64,000 bases of DNA from Paracentrotus lividus (GCA_940671915.1 CALNVZ010002974.1:38493260-38557259), one strand, 5' to 3'. Numbered from the stretch's first letter, positions 25,250-36,053 are shown. The notes: generated by a model not told the origin, from the letters alone. Program-made: numbers and translations.

Positions 25250-25754
25250 GGGTGTGTTCAATGTCCATTTTCAAATTTAAACTGCAACATGAATCATGAT
25301 ACAAAACGCGATTACAAAACGCAGAACACAAACGTGATCAGAGGTACACCGTTCAATGTCAAAATTTTAAGCTGATTATACGTCTATCATCTTTAAATTC
25401 CCCGCTCTCAAAAACAAACATCTGCGCTTTTTTTTTTTCACTTGCAATGGAAGCTTCCACTGCGAGAGCACATTTAAAGACGTTTGAAAACTCAATTGTT
25501 TTCAATGTCGCATTTCGTTGCTTTCGCGATGCTCAAGGTCGTAAAATGGAAGCTGATCGTGATTCAAAACACACCTTTTTTGGCATTTAGATTTTCCTCC
25601 GAATGCAGATCTAAAAGACGTTTACTTTTACCACAGGGAATGGAGACAATGAACACCCAATTTGTTTCTCTTTATATCAGCGTTTTGTAAACTTTGTTTT
25701 GTATCATGATTCATGTTGGCGTTTAAAATTTGAAAAAGGACATTGAACACACCC
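25250..25754. mobile_element. Harbinger-like palindromic MITE, copy 1
   Basis: Begins GGGTGTGTTCAATGTCC and ends with its complement GGACATTGAACACACCC. The arms pair over about 60 bp and include AACATGAATCATGATACAAA. The left flank is TTA; the right flank (CAA) has decayed. A second copy with both flanks intact lies at 41700-42186. The internal plus frame shares a MLKVVK...KLIV pattern with that copy, but the shared DNA alone explains it. Confidence 0.8.
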
Positions 25755-26735
25755 CAAGACACTGTCCCACCAGGGTCTCCCAGTGAAGAATGTAAATCAT
25801 GCATCAGGAGGATTAAAACTTCACACCTGAAACCTGAAAATGAAAATACGTTCTCTCATCTTTGATGCTATCTGTACACTTCTGGCAATGCATGAAAAGC
25901 CAAACAAGTACATGTAATTGGATAAAAACAACGCAATGAAAAAGAAAAATTGTATGTGAATCGTTATATAATCGAATATAATGCCCGGTTTAATCCAATA
26001 TAATGAACAAGTTGAAATAATAAAGTTACAAAAGTAAAAAAGGAATAAACAAATAACATTCATTTAAAAAAAAAAGTGATTGTGTCATTAGTGTCAGAAA
26101 TTGAACCTAAGAGGTCCAAGGTTTTTGTTGGTGCCTTTTAGTTGTTATGATGCTGTCATTCATATGAATATTTATGCCATCGCAATTAAGTTTTCTAATA
26201 AAAATCTTTTTAAAAACTTTTAGTTACTTCATTGCTTTGTTCTTCTGTGTACAATCACATTAAACCTATAATGTAACGAGAAAAATAGAGGAATTCCCAC
26301 AACACATAAAAGGTCTATAAAGATGGAGAAAATTTGCAGCGAACGCAGGCTTTGATACATCTTTCACACATGTACGTCATATGCCTGTAATGAAAGTCAT
26401 CGACCTCGCTCTCAATTTTTAAAAACAACACAGGAAAAAAAAAAGATATTTTGACCAGACAAAACAAAGAGAAGAAAGAAAGGAGACAGGTAGGAGACAG
26501 GTAAGAGAGGATCCTCGCAGCATCTCAAAACACGGGTAGATCATGTTTCCATCTGCACTTTCCACTTTACTCCACGCTTTTTACAATTAGAACTCTCTCT
26601 TTCTCACCTCAATGACAAGACTGAGAGGCATCTTGAATATTTTCAACACTGTGTCTAGAAAACATTTCCAATGCTTGATCTGTGGCTTTAAATGTCAATA
26701 TAAAGTACATGGTCTTTCCTCTATTATTGTCAACC
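25755..26735. other. Non-coding stretch
   Basis: AT-rich. A duplicated GGAGACAGGTA is at about 26483. No supported feature. Confidence 0.45.
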
Positions 26736-26935
26736 CCCCTCCCCCAAAAAAATCAACATATGATGACATAAATGGTACCCTGGGGTACCACAAAAAATTT
26801 GGCCATTTTGTTGAATTATTTATTTATTTTTTTAAGCCCGTACCCTGGGTTACCAAAAAATGGGAAATAATTATTGGGGATTTTTCAACATTAAATAATG
26901 CAAAATATTCTAGAAAAAAAAAACCCTGTTAGTCC

Positions 26936-27217
26936 TTAATTTATCTGATTCCTATATCCCCCAACATGGAGAAGAGAAACGACCTCAATTTGAGAGAGGG
27001 ATTGGGCCAACAGAGTCATGATTATGCCATCTGCCTGCTCCTTATCCCCGGCGTCACTGGCCTTCTGAAACACCGCTAGCACATCGGCGGCTTCTTCCTC
27101 CCCCAACTTCTGCAATGCGCGATGTCTTGCATTCTCAAGTTTTTCCTCCCTTGAAATCTTACGTCTTTTGCGGCCCTTCCCTTTGAGCATTCCGTAGCCA
27201 CCATCAAATTCTGGCAT
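26936..27217 (-). CDS. Unrecognised basic, helix-rich ORF (possible exon or transposon gene)
   Basis: 93 codons from ATG. Residues 11-30 are strongly basic (GKGRKRRKISREEK), followed by a charged helical stretch (EEEAADVLAVFQKASDAGDK) and a hydrophobic C-terminal part (about 66-88, including TLLAQSLSQIEVVSLLHVGG). That last part reads like a helix-turn-helix ending in a recognition helix. Codon content and composition differ clearly from the AT-rich surroundings. The upstream 27240-27480 region is CpG-dense. The frame stops soon after the putative second helix with no good GT donor nearby. It is therefore either a small intact gene, a first exon with a weak donor, or the truncated N-terminus of a transposon protein. 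Family not recognised. Confidence 0.4.
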   Translation of the reverse strand: MPEFDGGYGMLKGKGRKRRKISREEKLENARHRALQKLGEEEAADVLAVFQKASDAGDKEQADGIIMTLLAQSLSQIEVVSLLHVGGYRNQIN

Positions 27218-27289
27218 TTTTGCAGTTTCACACCAAAAATACGGGAAAAAAAATAGAAAAAAATCCGCCGTGAAAAATCAAAAGATGTT

Positions 27290-27480
27290 AGACTTTAGAG
27301 CTTGCTTCGGCTGCGGGGTGAAAGCTGTAGCGCAGCTCGAGCGAGAGTGCGGAAGCCACTGCATGCAGTGCGCTTGCGAGCGAGCGCTAGAGTATCGCAC
27401 ACATCACATAGCGCGTGCATTGCGTAATGCCATGGTTGTACTCGAGTAAACGTGAGATGGCGCTAAACAACGTGATACCC
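27290..27480 (-). promoter_or_regulatory. CpG-dense, promoter-like block upstream of the ORF at 26936-27217
   Basis: GC-rich segment with many CpGs and short palindromes (CACTGCATGCAGTG, GCGAGCGAGCGC) in otherwise AT-rich DNA. It lies immediately 5' of the ATG on the minus strand. No TATA box at a convincing distance. Role inferred from position only. Confidence 0.3.
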
Positions 27481-27529
27481 CGGGTTACTACGATACCCTG
27501 GGGTAACGCGTGGTGCATCATATATTCAG

Positions 27530-28911
27530 CATCAATTTAAACGTAGCTCTTTGTCTTGACAGTTACCATCTATATATACATAAATTTCTTTGTTTTGTAG
27601 CCTTTTCTCGGTTGTTTAAAAAACATGACTATAATAAAAAATACTTCAAATAGTCAAATTTATTCTTCCCCCAAAATAGGGCGCATGCATAAAAAATACA
27701 TAGTGTAAATATCTTTAAAATTCAGAAGTGGGCTAAACATGCCACAGGTTATATGTGGATCATCTTGACCTTTCCCGCTGAAAAAGGCTTTACATATTAT
27801 CAAGGTGCACCTTATCATACCCTGGGCGATACGTCTAGTAACTGATGGTCAAACCTATAATACCTCGCATTCATCTTCATTTAATGATTAGACTATGTCT
27901 GTTGCATGGTGAGCTGCTTTTTGAAATGAGTTATATTTGGGACAGATCTAAATAAGATGTTGAAGTATTCCATATGAGAGAATGGCCATAGGGTATACCA
28001 GGAGATAAGTGGGAGGAGAAAGGTTATTTTGGTAGGTGTAATATAATCTCATCTTGATAGAGAGCATAAGTATAAGAGTTTTATAAGAGAGAGAGAGAGA
28101 TATTTATAGAAGATCAATTTGAGGAATAGGAAGGAGGTAGAGCTGTTCAAGAAGTAAGGGTGAGACATAGTTTCGTAAAAAAACAACACAAACAGTAAAA
28201 TGATTTTTTCTTTTAGTTTTAAAGGCCCACACAACCATTTGCAGGGTAAAAATCTGATTTTCAACGAATCAAATGTATATCGAAGAGACTTAGTAGTACT
28301 AACTTACTACCAAAGGATAAAGCTAAATTAATGATATAACCCTTCTTTTTAAAAACTTTTTAATTGTCAAGACTATTTTTCAAGGTACGATAAAAAGCAA
28401 CGGGAAAGCCCTGCTTGGCCCCGGGCCGCACCCGGCGTGACAAGTTGGTTGATCCCGCCTAGCCTGCACGCCTTGCTTTGCCAGTGCAGTTTCATTAATA
28501 TTAATAATATGAATATAATGACAAACATACACCTTTGAGCTTAGTCATGTGGTGGGAAGTTATAGTCATTAATATACCACTAGATCCTCTCAGAAACAAG
28601 CAATGTCAGATAGGCTGCAAATGGTATTGTGGGGCTTTTTGGAAAAAGAAGTAGAAAAAAGAGAGAGAGAGAGAGAAAAGGAAAAAAAATATCGGTTTAC
28701 ACAGTTAAAATGGGATGTTTCATTTATTGACCCCTGACATGATAGGGTTATGGTTAGTGTTATTGTAAGAGTTAAAGTTTGGTAAAGGGTTCATTTCAGG
28801 TTTAGGATTAGGTTAGTGTTAGGGGTCCTAACCATAATACAAACCATAAACCATGACCATACATGTAAATCTAACCCTTATTCATGTCAGAGGTGTCAAG
28901 GGTTGTCTTAC
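27530..28911. other. Non-coding stretch with TTAGGG-like run
   Basis: AT-rich, with a GC-rich island at 28408-28485 and degenerate GGTTAGTGTTA/TTAGG repeats at 28740-28830. No exon supported except the weak candidate that follows. Confidence 0.4.
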
Positions 28912-29057
28912 CAATCATGGCCCTACAGATATCGAAAGACAGAAGGTGAGAATTACAGATAACATGACCATGCCTGTTGGGACATGAAATATACCATAAC
29001 AAGTGAAAGGAAAAATACGGGCTACATTCATGTACAGAAACATTAAGATAACCCATT
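28912..29057 (-). CDS. Weak candidate exon with strong splice signals
   Basis: On the minus strand a long pyrimidine tract ending CTCCTTCTAG precedes position 29057, and a GTAAGA donor follows 28912, bounding 146 bp. One frame is open throughout (MGYLNVSVHEC...CRAMIG). A second frame reads as a hydrophobic, membrane-like peptide but stops before the donor. Joining directly to the exon at 29713-29802 (exit phase 1) does not work: that join creates TAA in the membrane-like frame and the other frame needs phase 2. No protein family recognised. Confidence 0.2.
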
Positions 29058-29299
29058 CTAGAAGGAGAAAAGAGAAAAATATAAGTCAAGTAGGATGACA
29101 TCTTCTGCTGCTATAATACGCTTGATCTATTTAATATGCCCGGGTGGATAAAATGCTAAATACTCTTTGTCCATTTTCTCGCGGCACATTCAGCAGACTG
29201 CCAAGTTCGACCCAAATCACAATCCATTTCACAGAAGTGACAGAGCTCATTTCAATCCGCTGTTCGCAGACACAAACGATAGCAATGTTTGCGCTTTTA

Positions 29300-29525
29300 G
29301 GGTGCTATCTCACTTCACGGAGACGTCTCCACGACAAAATAGAAATTTTGTCTCTGCGACGGATAAATAGCATTAGAGACATCTCTGAGACATCTCCGCC
29401 ACAATTTATGAAAAAAAAAAGGGTCTCCAATACGTCTCGGAGACGTCTCTAATACTATTTATCCATCGCAGAGACGAAATTTCTATTCTGTCGCGGAGAC
29501 GTCTCAGCGAAGTGAGATTGCACCC
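29300..29525. mobile_element. Palindromic foldback element rich in GAGACGTCTC
   Basis: The start GGGTGCTATCTCACTTCACG is mirrored by CGAAGTGAGATTGCACCC. The arms pair over about 100 bp and include GGAGACGTCTCC, TTTTGTCTCTGCGA and GATAAATAG. The flanks are TTA on the left and TAA on the right. A diverged relative lies at 39775-39970. Confidence 0.85.
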
Positions 29526-29712
29526 TAAGAGTTCAGATCCACCTTTAATTTCATTGTATTCATGACACTGTTTACATTGAAAATTTCCTATAGAATGGGA
29601 AGTTAAATGATCAATTAACAGAAAGTATATTCAGAATTAGCCAGAATAATTTGATGTGGCAGTAGGGGAATCATGGCTTTGCGTGCAAAGGGTTAAAGAT
29701 CCTTAAACTTAC

Positions 29713-29802
29713 ATCTCTTGAAATTCTTAAGAGAGAGCCTCTTGCGGAGCTGGCGCACTCTGTTCCCTGATCCATCCATTCCATTCATGTTTGTTTCCCC
29801 AT
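29713..29802 (-). CDS. Internal coding exon, unrecognised protein
   Basis: A 90-bp exon between a good acceptor (TTTCCTTTGCAG) and a consensus donor (GTAAGT), phase 1 in and phase 1 out. The open frame reads GETNMNGMDGSGN followed by RVRQLRKRLSLKNFKR, a Gly/Asn-rich linker then a strongly basic segment with an RKRLSL motif. That motif resembles sites for basophilic kinases and 14-3-3 binding, an inference from motif only. The other two frames have stops. Its entry phase fits the start exon at 46621-46648, giving a continuous N-terminus with an Asn at the junction. The next exon downstream was not found. Protein family not recognised. Confidence 0.6.
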
Positions 29803-30233
29803 CTGCAAAGGAAAAAAAGAAAGACAAGAAAGATGAACCAATCATGCCGCATCATCCATTAATTCAGGACAAAGGTTTTGGTTTTATCTGCACAGTTTAA
29901 ATCCCTGGAGATGACTTAATTATCGGGATTAATATCATTTTGATTATCTCTTATTGCACATTTACAAGAATGGTACCCATAGCTGCCTTTTAAAAAGGCT
30001 TAAGGTAATAACAACATCTCATTTGCTCAAGCTACTCTGGTAGAACAGTTTAAGTGGCTATCCCTGGTAAATAAAATTATATTATTATAATTTCTTACAT
30101 GCATCACCTTCAATTGACCATTGTTCACATATTACAGCTTGGAAAGTACATTGTATCGCCTAATGAAGCTAGAAGTACATTAACACATTAAAATTGTAAG
30201 ATATAAAAAATTATTCTGTTCTACAATAGTATC

Positions 30234-30734
30234 GTTCACACGGCATGCCTTAACTCCAAGTTATCCTCGAGAACATAGTCCTCGAGGACAACTTGGAGTT
30301 AACTTGGAGTTAAGGCCCGTGTGAACGAACTCGGTGTTTATGTTCTCGAGGACAAGTCGGGGTTTATGTTCTCGACAGATCTTAGGGTTAAGGCTCGAAA
30401 CTCCAAACGGTGGGTGGTCTCCGATCGCGCGTTTGACCGTGTGGACACAATTATAACTTGGAGTTAGTGTTCTCGAGGATAAGAGTGACCTCTTGCAACG
30501 GTTAAACTTCCGGTTCAGTCAAGCGACATAGCCGAATAGTTATACGGGGAAATAAATAGCGCACGCTACATACAACTTGTACTTCCGGTCATCGAGCCTC
30601 TCACTTATCCTCGAGGATAACTATCCCCGAGGATAAGCACACCGTGTGAACCCGACTCGAGAACAAGCCGTCGGGATTTAAATTCTTAGGGATACAATTC
30701 TCGAGGACTAAAATCTTGATGGTCCCGTGTGAAC
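30234..30734. mobile_element. Foldback element with nested CTCGAG repeats
   Basis: Bounded by GTTCACACGG and the inverted CCGTGTGAAC. Inside, TCCTCGAGGA-type palindromes, CTTGGAGTTA and GTTCTCGAGGAC recur in both orientations many times, and the terminal CGTGTGAAC motif is repeated internally near 30319 and 30643. Much richer in CpG than its surroundings. No coding frame and no certain target duplication. Confidence 0.75.
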
Positions 30735-30738
30735 ATAG

Positions 30739-31100
30739 CTAATGTAATACAAATGTTTTTGGATGATGAAGTTTAAGTTTAAGTTCAAGTTCAAGAATTA
30801 ACCCACTTGTAGCCCCTTTTAAGTTTGATTTAAACAGAAGAGTAAGTGACTTAAAGATGCACATTCCCTGGTGTTTAGAGGGAGATCGAAATACATACAC
30901 GGTAACGAACCGTGCAAGCTGCACAATGATACCAGCGATGAGCAACTCTTCCGCAGAGATCAAAAAAACGAAATGCCAATCCCCCGAAAAATTGCAGAAG
31001 TAATGATCCACAATCTTCTTTTCGGTACCATTCCGCTGCTGTTCAGAGTACAATGGGTTCGCTCCGCCTACACTTCTCGCGATCGCACAGAAGAGTGGAA
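30739..31100 (-). other. Balanced-composition block, possible exon, undecided
   Basis: From 30870 to 31090 composition is less AT-rich and frames are open on both strands. The minus frame contains a hydrophobic run (FVFLISAEELLIAGIIVQLA). No convincing acceptor/donor pair and no family match, so not called as a gene. Confidence 0.25.
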
Positions 31101-31119
31101 AATAGCGCTATCTGAGTGA

Positions 31120-33160
31120 CCTTTTGAGTAATCGTTTCGTCATGTGTGTCCACCTTTAACAGTTTTTACTCTCACTTCAGCAGCCCACACAGTCTCCTGT
31201 TATGCAATCAAATTCTGGAGCAATTCTTATAACCGTGTCAAATAGCCAAGATCTGTAACAATTTTTAATCTTGATCCATACTCATTCATGTTACCTGTTT
31301 TTGTTGAAATTTTTTTTGAAAAGCTTATAATTAGGGTATACACATTAGAGCCATAAGTACTAGACATCCATACATGTACAATGTCTCACATAAGAAGTCA
31401 ATGTTGTAGCACATTATCACCGCCATGTAGCATTGTAGAATTATAAACGAGAAAACCAAGGACAGGACAGCAAAGTTTTGATGTACCATTACCCTCATAT
31501 TTCAAATATAATAAATCATAAAAACCTATGTCAATTATTAATGTAGTATCAATTTTGTACGCACAAAGGTCATAAATTGTTCATTAATGAGTAGGCCCTT
31601 AATACAATTTATGTAGCTCACTACTATCTCTACATTACCTTCATAATATTTAGCACTTAAAAAGATACAGGTACCCCAGCTTTGTATTGTACACGTATGT
31701 ATGCTTTTGTATACACACATTTTGTTATGCGAGTATTAATTTCAAGACATGTACCATATCAATATTGAAACGAAAAAAAAACTGCTGAAAATGCTTATTC
31801 AATAAGAGACAGCTAGTGGAGTAAAATTGAGTCAAAAATATTCTGAGCTTTCGATCCTAGCAAAATCTTCATCAGAGAAAATATAATCAATATTAATATT
31901 GACAAACAAAAATAACTCACAAGGAAATAAACATGAATATGGGGCCTACATGACCATAAAATAATACTTCTGTCTGTATTAATTTTGCATAATAATAATT
32001 ATTGATCCCAAGAAGAAATGCAAGATGTGGCCTGTAGGTATTTCAAATTTATTCCTCAGAAAAGCATGATGTTTCATTTTTTTTTCTTCAAAATGTCAGT
32101 TATAAATAACAATTGCACACAGTCCGCCTCCAGTGTTGGGACGGTCCCTTGTCATTGGTGTCACTTTCTATTGTCATGTGAAGAAGAAAAAAAATTGTTT
32201 TTAGGGGAATAAAATGTCAAATAAATATAATATTGTATGATAATAATATTACCAGTTTCTTTATAAATCTCTTAACCAATGATATGTAAATTTCCGAATC
32301 GCTTACAGCATATTATTATTCAGATTTTAAGATAATTCAACATATTTCTTTATGAAAGTAATGTTAACACGCTAATAAAAACCATGTTCATAATGCTTAC
32401 CTCATAATATAAACTGTTATTCCTGTTAGCCTGTTGACTATTGATTTTTTTCTTTCCAAAAAAACTTTAAACAGGAATAGACAACAGATTATTTAAACTA
32501 CTTTTTTTAACCTACCATTGATAAACAATTATATACAAGACACTTCCTACTTTATAGTAATGCTGTCTGAATATGCAATGAACATGTACATCTTCAAAAT
32601 TAATCATGTATTTTAAGCAATAAAAATGACTCCTAAAAGAACTGTCACAAAATGTCTGCAGTCTTGCTTGTTTTGATTTCTCAATCTTCCTCATTAAATA
32701 ATTCCAACCTCTCATAAACTGAGGCAAAACAGGTAATCAATCAGTCATAATTTCCTTTCACTCTCACGAAGAGGAAACATGTAACGTTAAGAGTGGCGGA
32801 AAAGAGGCGAAAATGATCCAAACCACTCAGGCTTATAATTTGAGACATGTTTATGAAGTGCGCGTGGACGAGATGTCAGGTTTACACGCATAAATAGAAT
32901 CCAAATTTATTAAAGATATTATAAATTGTCAGAGGCATACACATATTTCTTTTATTTGTGTCTGACCACCATTCTACTGCTCAAAGATTCATGGTGTATA
33001 AAGGAAGTATTAACTTATTATGCTATTGAAATTTGAAACAATTCCACAAGTCCACAATGTTTCCTCATTCTTCCTACATTTAACTCTTCTCCCACACATC
33101 TCCTATTCTATCAATATCTCTGAAGATAAATGACAAAGAATTTCGGCTGAAATCTTCAAT
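31120..33160. other. Non-coding stretch
   Basis: AT-rich. It contains a hammerhead-like motif at 31841-31880 on the minus strand (see findings) and no supported exon. Confidence 0.45.
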
Positions 33161-33605
33161 AGGCGGTGCTGCACTAGCTCGAGCTATTTCAAATAGCGCG
33201 CTAATTGTGATCCGAAGAATTAGCTCGATCAGAGCAGATCCGATTTTGTGGTCAAATAGCGCGCTAATTTGGAGGAAATCCAAGCCCGAGTGATCTTAGG
33301 TTTTGTTTTTTTTTAACTCGAGCTGGTTTGCAGTTTTAGCATGAAATAGCGCGTTATTTTGTGCGGTGCTGCACTAGCTCGAGCTAAATCCGAAATCATG
33401 CACCTGTGCGTATATACGCTAGTGGTACTTACCAGTTGCGCAATACACATCAGGCTTGTGTGTTCAAGGTCAAGTCAGGTCATTAAAAATGCGAAATTTT
33501 AAAATAGCTTGAGCTAGTGCAGGACCGGTTTCTTTTTTCTGTTTTTTTTTCCCGATCCACCAATTAACCCGCTATTTTTTAGCTCGAGCTAGTGCAGCAG
33601 CGCCT
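33161..33605. mobile_element. Foldback element with AGCTCGAGCT ends
   Basis: The left end AGGCGGTGCTGCACTAGCTC is mirrored by GAGCTAGTGCAGCAGCGCCT, and both sides are flanked by AAT. A third copy of the terminal block (GCGGTGCTGCACTAGCTC) lies internally at about 33363. ATAGCGCG recurs through the left half. No coding capacity. Confidence 0.85.
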
Positions 33606-34339
33606 AATGAGATCTTTCTGGAAAATAAACCTTAGACATAAAAACCGATATAAACACACCCTAGAAATAGTGTTATGGTTAGATTTAGGGTTAGACTTTT
33701 AGTAGGGGTAGGGGTACATGTAGTTGTCTTCTGAAATTATTGCAATGCATTATTTAAACTCTAATTTCTATACCCAAGTTTTGAGATATTATTTGGTTAA
33801 GGAAGGCAAAAGGAAAAAAGGAATTAAAAAAACTAGAGATGTAACAAACTATTTTTTTAGGAATAAGGAAACCAGAATATATTTAAACAGAGCATTGTAT
33901 TTCCAGGATTATTTACAAGAGATTGACGTATAGGCCTAAGTGATTGATCGCGGAAACACTGCTATGATATTAATTCAATAATAGGCCTACATGTACATGT
34001 CCTTACATGTAGCCTACATGTAGTGGAGGCTGACCAATTATTCTTTCTTTTCATAAGATTTTATATTCATCTATAATGAAAAGAGAAAAAATAAACACAT
34101 AATGAAAACAGTCATATAACACTGATCAAAGTACAAAAGCATGCATTATAAACAGAGTTTCCATGCAGTACCACCTATACTATGATTAGGGTGGTGTTTT
34201 CCCAGTCCAAGGCAATTTCCAAATGGAATAAGAGCTTTTGTATTGTGAATTTTCCTTTCCTGGCTCTAGAATCTAAATCTGACAAAGTGGCAGCTAAAGA
34301 AAACAAGATGAATCCTCGACCGCACGCGGTCGAAATATA

Positions 34340-35128
34340 TGCCTCCGCCGTTGCCAGATCAGAAATAAATGAAAAATTCAACTATTTATTTTCCTTTATA
34401 CAAAGACATCTTTGACCTTGACATTGACCTTGCGACCCCAAACCTATGTGACCCTTGACTTTTGACCTAGGTACTCCATAGTCTACTACCCTTAAGATTG
34501 AAGCTTGCATCTCAATTGCCTCTTGAGATATCTCAATAATGAACTCAATACATGGAATTTCACATTTTGACCTCCATGACCCTTGACCTTTGACCTACAT
34601 AAGCCATAATCTAATCAGACCATCTTGATATTGTGATACATACTACACCTAAGTTTGAAGCTGATGCGTCAATTGGTTCTCGAGATATCGCAATAACGAA
34701 CTCCACACATGGAATTTCCCAATTTAACCAATATGACCCTTGACCTTTGACCTACATACTCCAAAATCTAATCAGATCATCTTCCTATGGTGATACATAC
34801 TACCTTTAAGTTTATTCATACCTCAAATGGTTCTTGAGATATCGCGATAACGAACCAAACACATGGGATTTCACCATTTGACCTCTGTGACCCTTGACCT
34901 TTGACCTACATACTCCAAAATCTAATCAGATCGTCTTCCTATGGTGATACATACTATCCCCAAGTTTGAAGTTGATATCTCAAGTGGTTCTTGAGATATC
35001 GCGATAACGAGCAAACGGGACGTACGGACGGACGTACGGACGTACGGACGGACGTACGGACGTACGGACGGACGGACGGACAACCCGAAAACATGATGCC
35101 TCCGGCACCACCTTCGGTGGCGGAGGCA
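34340..35128 (+). mobile_element. TA-flanked element with tandem ~150-bp units and terminal hairpin
   Basis: The left end TGCCTCCGCC and right end GGCGGAGGCA are inverted and flanked by TA (34338-34339, 35129-35130). The interior holds about four units, each with CCCTTGACCTTTGACCTAC, AATCTAATCAGATC, GTGATACATACTA and GGTTCTTGAGATATCGCGAT. Units start near 34452, 34578, 34736 and 34890. A GGAC/GTAC tetranucleotide run (about 35018-35083) is followed by a 3' hairpin (35094-35128) pairing ATGCCTCCGGCACCACC with GGTGGCGGAGGCAT. A truncated relative is at 7265-7425. The VRPSVRTS open frame is the tetranucleotide run in translation. Confidence 0.8.
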
Positions 35129-35419
35129 TAAAAATTATGGCAAAAAAAGAATAAGCTTCTTGAATGGGCATCATCAGGTTAAAGTAATATTACATAAGCA
35201 TTGGTGGACCTGGAGCTAGGGGGAAGGGGAATGTGCAGGCACATCGACCCCCCCCCCCCCTCCCCCTCCGTCTCCCACTAGACCTCCCAGAGTTTGTGTG
35301 CAATGAGAACCCTTTATATAATATTTTCCCTCATCGATTTTCTGAAATTTGAGCATCCTTTCTCCCACACTTGCCATGTTATCCTGATCCTTCGATGTAT
35401 GTACAGTTTATCCACGTGT

Positions 35420-35656
35420 GGGGTGTAACACAAAGACTTACGATTGATAAAAAGTTACGATTGATTTTTTTTCTCGGTAGCCTCATTTGGAAACCAGATA
35501 CAGTCATGGATTAGGATTTGGATATGATTAAGAGTAGGGTTAGGGCTAGGGTTAGGATTAAGACCATCAACTTTGGAGCATCCTGTCCATGATGAGGCTA
35601 CAGAGAAAAAATCAATCGTAACTTTTTATCAATCGTAAGTCTTTGTGTTACACCCC
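35420..35656. mobile_element. Foldback MITE with ~80-bp arms
   Basis: GGGGTGTAACACAAAGACTT begins the left arm and is mirrored by AAGTCTTTGTGTTACACCCC. Pairing includes TTACGATTGAT twice in each arm and continues through GTAGCCTCAT. The loop contains GGGTTAGGGCTAGGGTTAGG, a short TTAGGG-like run. It abuts the array beginning at 35658. Confidence 0.85.
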
Positions 35657-35657
35657 A

Positions 35658-36053
35658 TTGGTCTAATAGCATTTGGTTCAATTCTCTGATTGTCTAATTA
35701 TGAGCTAAACCCATTTGGTCCTCTTACAATTTGGTCTAATTTCTTTTTAGTCCAAAACATACTTGGTCTTATGCTCACTTGGTCTAATGAGCATTTCGGC
35801 AAATTGCCAAATCGTCTAAATAGTAATAGCCAAATTGTCTAATTGCATTTTCGTCTAATTCCTAAATGAATATTTGGTCTTTATAAGTTTTTTTTACAGG
35901 AATTGACAAGTTGGTTCGACCAAGTGGAAATTAGACCAAATGGCAAATAGACAAAATGGTAAATAGGCAAAGTGGCAGTTAAACCAAATGATAATTAGAC
36001 AAACTGGTTGTAGATGAAATCAAATTATATTATATGGGTTTAGACCAAATGAT
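35658..36053. repeat. Palindromic array of a TTTGGTCTAAT unit, copy 1
   Basis: The left half is a series of TTGGTCTAAT or TCGTCTAAT motifs spaced about 15-20 bases, each separated by short variable words. After a centre near 35895-35915 (ACAGGAATT) the right half carries the complement (ATTAGACCAAAT, AATAGACAAAAT). Related arrays are at 52145-52455 and 63925-64000. Confidence 0.8.

Noticed and set aside
34980..35174. Peptide with repeated VRPSVRTSVRP
   Set aside because: Translation of a GGAC/GTAC tetranucleotide run.
35530..35575. TTAGGG-like run as a telomere insertion
   Set aside because: Only about three degenerate copies within a MITE loop; similar runs occur in ordinary intronic DNA here.
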